Assembly: GCA_029245865.1 (NCBI GenBank)
Contig: JAQWOM010000056.1
Location: 1 to 64,000, forward strand
Length of the DNA: 64,000 nucleotides
Reading direction: 5' to 3'
Origin: Planctomycetota bacterium
GTDB lineage: Bacteria > Planctomycetota > B15-G4
The position numbers were made by a program, and so were the translations under genes. The notes under the pieces are model-generated. The model was given only the letters and a program-made list of their open reading frames with translations. It did no database searches and was not told the origin of the DNA. Every line of letters starts with the position of its first letter. Position 1 is the first letter of the stretch. Below are positions 58,829 through 64,000 of the stretch, piece by piece.

Positions 58829-61330
58829 ATGCGCTTTTTCATTGCCCGATCTGCAGTTGCAGCCGTCTTTCTTGCTGCCACCCTTCCCGCACAGTCCTTC
58901 ATGACGTCACCTGTCAGTACTGAAGGCACTTTCTCGGGAACGAGTCTTCCCGTCGTCAGCATGGATGGCTCTGCAGTCTCAGATCTCTACGCATCGCCCG
59001 AGTCTGAACTGCGCATGTCGAACTTCGAACTCATGGACGGTCGCACTGTCGACCTCGAACTGCGCCGCCTCGACTTGAACCGGATGAAGTTTGGATTCCA
59101 GGTCAACGGAACTCCCACCCCGGGCTTGCTCGAAAGCATCGAGATTTCAGTCTGGGCCGGAACCGTCGCCGGAGAGAACGGGTCTGACGTCCTGCTGTCT
59201 TTCAGCAACGTCGGAACCCGTGGATGGATTGATGACGGCCGAGACGTCGTGCACATCATGCCCCAGCCCGACACCATCAACGGTTGGGACAGGAGCTACT
59301 CCATCCTGGCCCGTGACGAAGATCTTTCGCAACTTGGCGTGGAGATGCGCAACACATGTGAGGCCACCCAGTTGCCCACGAATCCTTCGTCTGCCATCCG
59401 CACTCCCCAGCCCCCACTCAACGGGCAGGGAGGACAAAGTGAAAACGCTTTCTTGGGTGGTTGCAGCAACTGGGAAGCTCGGCTCGCCATCGAGACGGAC
59501 TTTCAACTGTTTCAGGTCTTTGGCAGCTTGGCCGCCGAGACGAGCTACATCACAACTCTTCTCGCTGCAGCAAGTGATCGCTACGAGACGCAGATCAACA
59601 CGGTCCTCAGCTACCCCTACGTGCAGTTCTACACGACCTCGGCTGACCCGTGGAGCACGCCAGACAATGGCGGCGGCTCGAGCAGCATGCTCAACGAGTT
59701 CGAATCCGCCTGGAGCGGCAACATTCCGGCTGATGCAGACATCGGGCACTTTGTGTCAGGTGCAGGCCTGGGTGGCGGCATTGCCTACCTGAGTGTGCTC
59801 TGCGACACGAGCCACACTTTCAGTTTCGCCGTGAGCGGCAACATCGACGGCAGTGTTCCCTTTCCAGTCGCCGTTGGACCGGCGAACTGGGACTTCATGG
59901 TCTTCACCCATGAAACCGGGCACAACTTTGGCTCACCACACACGCATGATTATTCACCGACGATCGACGAGTGCGCTTTGGGCACCTGCACCACCACCGG
60001 CACCATCATGAGCTACTGCCATCAGTGCCCGGGCGGCATGACCAACATCACAACCTTCTTCCATCCGACAGTCGTCAATGTGATGCAGTCGCATGCCAAC
60101 TCATGCCTCCCGTTCTTCGCACCACTGATTGAACAGGACGGGCCGAGCATCATCGCTGCGGGCGTTACGACACCGCTCACTGTCGAGTTGCAGGGGACTC
60201 CTGTTTCTGGAGTGGACCTTGAGTATCGCTTCAGCCCCAGCGATCCATACTCGAGCACACCTGCCAGTGACCAGGGAGGTGGTATCTGGGAGGCCGACCT
60301 TCCAGCAGCGTCCTGCGGCCAAACACCCGAGTGGTTCTTCAGCACAGTCGATGCCAGTTGCGGATCGTTCCAGACAAGCTTGGCCACAGCTGACGTCGGG
60401 ACACAAAGCCTCCTGGCGGAAGACGATCTTGAACTCTCCTCCGGCTGGAGCGTTGGCGCTGCGAGCGACACCGCAACGACCGGCGTCTGGGAACTCGGCA
60501 ATCCGAACGGCACGGCTGCGCAACCCGAAGATGACCACACCCCGAGTGGTTCAGATTGCTGGTTCACCGGCCAGGGATCGCCTGGTGGAGGCCTCGGAGA
60601 CAACGACGTAGACGGCGGAGCCACAACGCTCACCTCGCCGACCTACGATCTCTCCGGCAGTGTTGAGCCTGTTGTCAGCTACTGGCGCTGGTACAACAAC
60701 AATGCGGGTTCATCTCCCAACGCCGACGTCTTCGTTGTCGACATTTCGAACAACGGTGGCGCCAGCTGGACCAACGTCGAAACGGTCGGCCCCACGGGAG
60801 ACGGCACAGGCGGCGGATGGATTCTTCACTCGTTCAGCGTGACTGACTTCGTCACTCCAACGAGTGATGTGGTGCTGCGCTTCATCGCGGAAGATGCAGG
60901 TTCCGGATCGATTGTTGAGGCTGCGGTGGATGATCTCTCGATCTACTCCGTGGACTGTGGCAACCCGTGGACGAACCTGGGCGGCGGCGCTCCCGGCATC
61001 AATGGGACACCTTCGCTGGCCATGACGGGCCCACTCACGCCGGGATCCTCATTGAGCCTGGACCTGACACAAGCAGCGCCTTCGGCACTGTCCTTTGTCT
61101 GGTTCACGTTCGCCTCAACTCCAGCACCGTTCCTGGGTGGCACGCTGTTCGCCTTCCCCATCAACATCCAGATCCTTGTCTTCACCTCCGGCAGCGGAAC
61201 CCTCAGCGGTTCTGCAACATTCCCCGGCGGAGTCTCAGGGCAGCAGATCTGGGCCCAGGTTGGCGTGAGCGATGCCAGCACTGTCGAAGGTGGCTCGCTC
61301 TCCAACGCCACGGTGGGTCTGATTCCCTGA
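58829..61330 (+). CDS. Secreted reprolysin-like zinc metalloprotease with planctomycete C-terminal domain
   Basis: Starting at 58829 (AGGAG upstream), 834 residues with signal peptide MRFFIARSAVAAVFLAATLPAQS. A pro-domain-like region (to about 200) is followed by a metzincin catalytic domain: zinc motif HETGHNFGSPHTH and Met-turn TIMSYCHQC. Then come a fibronectin-like segment, a MAM/jelly-roll-like part (DDLELSSGWSVGAASDTATTGVWELG ... VDDLSIYSVDCG) and a last domain WTNLGGGAPGINGTPSLAMTGPLTPGSSLSLDL ... APFLGGTLFAFP, which I associate with planctomycete secreted proteins. It probably degrades proteins outside the cell. The longer frame to 58709 has no signal and is rejected. Confidence 0.88.
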   Translation: MRFFIARSAVAAVFLAATLPAQSFMTSPVSTEGTFSGTSLPVVSMDGSAVSDLYASPESELRMSNFELMDGRTVDLELRRLDLNRMKFGFQVNGTPTPGLLESIEISVWAGTVAGENGSDVLLSFSNVGTRGWIDDGRDVVHIMPQPDTINGWDRSYSILARDEDLSQLGVEMRNTCEATQLPTNPSSAIRTPQPPLNGQGGQSENAFLGGCSNWEARLAIETDFQLFQVFGSLAAETSYITTLLAAASDRYETQINTVLSYPYVQFYTTSADPWSTPDNGGGSSSMLNEFESAWSGNIPADADIGHFVSGAGLGGGIAYLSVLCDTSHTFSFAVSGNIDGSVPFPVAVGPANWDFMVFTHETGHNFGSPHTHDYSPTIDECALGTCTTTGTIMSYCHQCPGGMTNITTFFHPTVVNVMQSHANSCLPFFAPLIEQDGPSIIAAGVTTPLTVELQGTPVSGVDLEYRFSPSDPYSSTPASDQGGGIWEADLPAASCGQTPEWFFSTVDASCGSFQTSLATADVGTQSLLAEDDLELSSGWSVGAASDTATTGVWELGNPNGTAAQPEDDHTPSGSDCWFTGQGSPGGGLGDNDVDGGATTLTSPTYDLSGSVEPVVSYWRWYNNNAGSSPNADVFVVDISNNGGASWTNVETVGPTGDGTGGGWILHSFSVTDFVTPTSDVVLRFIAEDAGSGSIVEAAVDDLSIYSVDCGNPWTNLGGGAPGINGTPSLAMTGPLTPGSSLSLDLTQAAPSALSFVWFTFASTPAPFLGGTLFAFPINIQILVFTSGSGTLSGSATFPGGVSGQQIWAQVGVSDASTVEGGSLSNATVGLIP

Positions 61331-61355
61331 TCGGAGTCTGAGCAGGCACACCAAG

Positions 61356-61374
61356 GGAGGGCCAAGCGCCCTCC
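61356..61374. terminator. Hairpin after the metalloprotease gene
   Basis: GGAGGGC and GCCCTCC (7 pairs) with loop CAAGC, 25 bases after the stop. No T-run. Located between convergent genes. Confidence 0.4.
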
Positions 61375-61386
61375 TCGCCACAAGCG

Positions 61387-61418
61387 GGGGCGAGTCGCGA
61401 TTCACTGCGGCTCGCCCC
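61387..61418. terminator. Second long hairpin between convergent genes
   Basis: GGGGCGAG pairs with CTCGCCCC; the inner CGC/GCG extends it to 11 pairs with one mismatch. On the minus strand six T (61451-61456 read as A on plus) lie before it rather than behind it. Together with the hairpin at 61356-61374 it may block read-through in both directions. Confidence 0.4.
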
Positions 61419-61486
61419 TGCTGCGTTGAAAGGTGCCTCTGTCTCAGCTCAAAAAACCGTCAGGCTCGGCCTCGGCCCTGCCTCTG

Positions 61487-64000
61487 TCAGCGGCCCAGCA
61501 TGCGTAACACAGAGCCAAGCAAAGCACGTGCTCTGGGATGCAACATGCTCGTGAAACGCGTGGCTTTGTAGCGACCGGCCTTGTCCAAGGCCCACTCGAC
61601 CAGCATGTCGTCCAATCCATGCCAGAGGTCATAAGCCCCGCGACCGTCCGCCACATTGCCGAGCAAACGTCGCAAGCCCACCCGCTTGAGGTCTTCCATC
61701 CGCGTGGTCACCGTGTCTCCCTGCTGGACATCACCCAGCAGCGCACTCTCCTCCGGCGTGAGCGCCGTCTGAATCTCACCGATACGAAAACCGGTGCATC
61801 GGTTCCCATCGATCACAAGTTCCAGGCGTTCTTCGTCAGGAGATGGGTCATGTGCGTCGGTCAGTCCGCCCCCGCGCCCGGTCATCCGCCAGCAACCATG
61901 CGCATAGTCGCGTGGCTCAAGAAGAACTCCCTGAGCACCATTTTTGAAATGCAGTGTGAACTGCGTGCCCCCCTCCACGCGGGATTTGCGCGCCGACTTC
62001 AAAGCCTGTCCGTCAAAGAGAGTCTTCAGCATCGCGAAGCCGTGGTAACGATAGGCCGAGCGGTCGAATGTCACCGAAGACAGCGGGCCCAACCAGCTGT
62101 CGCGAGCCTCAGAAACCGTGTCGAGCCACGGCAACGTGCTGCAATCTTCAGCAACCCAGGCATTTCGAAAGCCTTCCAGGAGCCGCGCGTGCCCCAGGTG
62201 CTTGAACATGAGCACAGGAGTGTCAATCAGCACATCGAGGTGCCCTGAGGAATGCTCCGCGAGCCTCTTCAGCACTTCAGGAACAGCGCCCTTTGACACG
62301 GCGATGTACGCGAGATCTGCCGCCAAAACATCCTCGTCCGTCAGTGAACGGAAGTCGCGGGTGTGCGTCACTCCATCTGCAAGCGGACGGCGACTGCGCG
62401 CGAAGATATCGAGAACCTCATAGCGATCTGGCAAAGACCTCAATGCCGGCAAGACATCTGTGTTGACGCGCTCGCCCGCCCCGATCACCAGCACTCGTCG
62501 TCGAGTACCTTGCCCAGCAGTCAAAGAATCACCGGCGTCCGTCTCGAGGTCGTGAGCCGGACGACGGCCGTCTTCCAGCAGAAGTTCTTTCAGCTTGTCC
62601 GCCTGACGAATCGCCAACGCCACGATCGTGAGGGTCGGATTTGCGCACCCGCTCGTCGGGAATAAAGATCCACCGGCGAGGTAGACGTTACTCACGGTGT
62701 GCAGCCGCCCACAGGCATCGGTCACAGAAGACCGCGGGTCGGTTCCCATACGCGTCGTGCCCAGGTGATGCGACGCGTCCAGGTCAATGGGCCAAGGCTC
62801 CGCAGTTTCCAGGTCACTTTCCAGGCTGCCGAACCCGTTATGCGCCAACTCGTCAGCAAGCACCTGGTGCACGGCTCGCAGCGAATCCTTGTCGTGCTTC
62901 GTTGGCCCGTGACTCACCACAGTCTTCCGCTGACCCAGCACATCAAGCTTGTCACCCAATGTCACACGGTTGTCTGGATGCGGCTCCATCTCGAGAAAGT
63001 TCCGCACCCGCACTCGCCGCACCAGGGGCGCCTTGCTCGAGAATCGCGAAATCACATAACGCGTAACGCTCGGAGCATGAACGACGATGGTCCCGAGAAG
63101 CCGCAGCCAATCGAGAAGACCTTTGCGTGCATTCTGAAGATCGCTGTCGTCTCCGGTCTCCGAATAATCGCGCAGCGTCACCAGCTTGTCGTGACTACGT
63201 TTCTTCCAGGCACCGAACAATCGCGTGCTGCGCTTCACCAGCAGCACCAAAGCCTCAACCCCTTGCTTGTCAGACCATGGAAAAAGCGGCTCGAAGCGTA
63301 CGTAGGCGTTCAAAAGGCCCCGCCGTTGTTGCTCAGCATCGCTCAACCGCAGCCCCGCATACCCGGCATAGCCCTTGTGTAAGCACCCGAAAAGATACGG
63401 CAGCTCTCGAACCGGACGGGTGAGGCGAATGATCCCGCAATAGTTCTTTGGGTGATTCATCAGACAGCGACCGACCTGGTCATGCTCGTTACCCAGGCCG
63501 GCCGCACAGAGGTCCTGTGACGCCAGAAGAATACGTGCGTTCTCCAGGCCTCCTGTGGCCAGAACGAACACCCTTGCATTCAGTTTTCGCTCACTGCCGT
63601 CGGCAGAGCGCACAAACCCCGTCGAGACCTGGTGCAGGGCATCCGAGTCGGCCGATTCTTCGTCAGCCCCTTCTAACCGCACCAACGTGGCATCCAGGTA
63701 CAAGTCTGTACCTGGTCTCTCGAAAATGTGTTTGTGCTCTTTGCCAAAGTGCTGCGGCTCAGAGGCCGCGAGAAAAACTTTCTCCTGCAGCAGCTTCCAG
63801 GAAAGTTTCTGTTCGCCTGCCTCGCGCAGCGCCTCGAACCCACCGGGTTCGTACAACTTCATGGGAGCAAAGCGGTAGTCAGAAGCCGCCCGCTTCCAGT
63901 AGGTCTCCAGTTCGTCACGCTTCAGCGGCCAACCCGGGATTCCCATCTCCGGTCTCGGATTCAAGACCAGCGAATCCAAGGGGGCCGAGAGTCCGGCCCA
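61487..64000 (-). CDS. GMC oxidoreductase fused to a Gfo/Idh-type domain (5' end outside the window)
   Basis: The frame is open to base 64000, so the N-terminus with the FAD GxGxxG motif is missing. The visible start WAGLSAPLDSLVLNPRP and GIPGWPLKRDELETYW match the early part of GMC oxidoreductases; VFVLATGGLENARILLAS, DASHHLGTTRMGTDPRSSVTDACGRLHTVSNVYLAGGSLFPTSGCANPTLTIVALAIRQAD is the C-terminal GMC block. At about residue 485 a second enzyme begins: RRVLVIGAGERVNTDVLPAL, a Rossmann motif with Gfo/Idh/MocA character (YIAVSKGAVPEVLKRLAEH, LIDTPVLMF). The fusion suggests sugar or polyol oxidation in polysaccharide metabolism. No polysaccharide genes are visible within the window. Confidence 0.85.
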   Translation of the reverse strand, partial: WAGLSAPLDSLVLNPRPEMGIPGWPLKRDELETYWKRAASDYRFAPMKLYEPGGFEALREAGEQKLSWKLLQEKVFLAASEPQHFGKEHKHIFERPGTDLYLDATLVRLEGADEESADSDALHQVSTGFVRSADGSERKLNARVFVLATGGLENARILLASQDLCAAGLGNEHDQVGRCLMNHPKNYCGIIRLTRPVRELPYLFGCLHKGYAGYAGLRLSDAEQQRRGLLNAYVRFEPLFPWSDKQGVEALVLLVKRSTRLFGAWKKRSHDKLVTLRDYSETGDDSDLQNARKGLLDWLRLLGTIVVHAPSVTRYVISRFSSKAPLVRRVRVRNFLEMEPHPDNRVTLGDKLDVLGQRKTVVSHGPTKHDKDSLRAVHQVLADELAHNGFGSLESDLETAEPWPIDLDASHHLGTTRMGTDPRSSVTDACGRLHTVSNVYLAGGSLFPTSGCANPTLTIVALAIRQADKLKELLLEDGRRPAHDLETDAGDSLTAGQGTRRRVLVIGAGERVNTDVLPALRSLPDRYEVLDIFARSRRPLADGVTHTRDFRSLTDEDVLAADLAYIAVSKGAVPEVLKRLAEHSSGHLDVLIDTPVLMFKHLGHARLLEGFRNAWVAEDCSTLPWLDTVSEARDSWLGPLSSVTFDRSAYRYHGFAMLKTLFDGQALKSARKSRVEGGTQFTLHFKNGAQGVLLEPRDYAHGCWRMTGRGGGLTDAHDPSPDEERLELVIDGNRCTGFRIGEIQTALTPEESALLGDVQQGDTVTTRMEDLKRVGLRRLLGNVADGRGAYDLWHGLDDMLVEWALDKAGRYKATRFTSMLHPRARALLGSVLRMLGR

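Noticed and set aside
1-64000. tRNA, rRNA, CRISPR arrays, insertion sequences
   Set aside because: Looked for in the gaps between genes; no cloverleaf, rRNA segment, regular direct repeats or transposase was recognised. A covariance-model scan would be needed to be certain.

Overview
The window reads as one continuous chromosomal stretch of a GC-rich, densely coding bacterium, most likely a member of the Planctomycetota. The pointers are: a secreted metalloprotease ending in a Gly/Pro-rich beta domain of a type I associate with planctomycete exported proteins; a periplasmic sulfatase; a signal peptidase I with a very large insertion; a FliA/WhiG-type sigma factor with a histone-H1-like tail; many genes without a clear Shine-Dalgarno site; and a 2078-residue exported macroglobulin-like protein. 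This placement is inference; no rRNA, tRNA, IS element, CRISPR array or prophage was recognised.

Layout. 1-9.6 kb holds short, mostly independent genes: the end of a Gly/Arg-tailed protein, a TauE/SafE permease, an O6-alkylguanine methyltransferase overlapping a DUF6940-like gene, an exported protein with six Cys-Cys pairs, two DinB-fold proteins, a tandem lipocalin-like protein, an amidase, a sulfatase and a TfoX-N-like protein. 9.6-23.8 kb is a long minus-strand run. Its core (thiolase, 3-hydroxybutyryl-CoA dehydrogenase, acyl-CoA dehydrogenase, MeaB-type GTPase, a B12 mutase in two subunits, an excisionase-type HTH protein and a second acyl-CoA dehydrogenase) is tightly coupled by 1-4 base overlaps. 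The mutase carries Phe89 and Gln207 where methylmalonyl-CoA mutase has Tyr89 and Arg207, which is the isobutyryl-CoA mutase signature. The cluster therefore most likely turns isobutyryl-CoA into butyryl-CoA and oxidises it to acetyl-CoA; only the enoyl-CoA hydratase is missing. EtfBA at 39.3-41.1 kb could take the electrons. The run continues into a 733-residue GreA-like factor and a nitroreductase-methyltransferase fusion.

23.8-41.1 kb is mostly plus-strand housekeeping: Nudix hydrolase, argS, apt, birA, the overlapping rph-rdgB-lepA set, signal peptidase I, LptB and etfBA. Inside it a cyclic-di-GMP-I (GEMM-I) riboswitch aptamer lies directly before the Shine-Dalgarno site of the FliA/WhiG-type sigma gene, and 8 kb further on there is a response regulator with an HD-GYP phosphodiesterase domain. 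Together they suggest that c-di-GMP controls an alternative sigma regulon here.

41.1-47.5 kb (minus) encodes a Tat-exported PaoABC/YagTSR-like molybdenum aldehyde oxidoreductase, followed by a small Cys-rich protein, a COG2509 flavoprotein and a lipoprotein. 47.7-53.9 kb is the giant macroglobulin-like gene. 54.3-61.3 kb (plus) has an NADP isocitrate dehydrogenase with an inserted CxxC/CxxC knuckle, a ParA-CYTH fusion, a secreted protein, an alkyltransferase-like protein and the metalloprotease. The window ends inside a GMC oxidoreductase-Gfo/Idh fusion on the minus strand.
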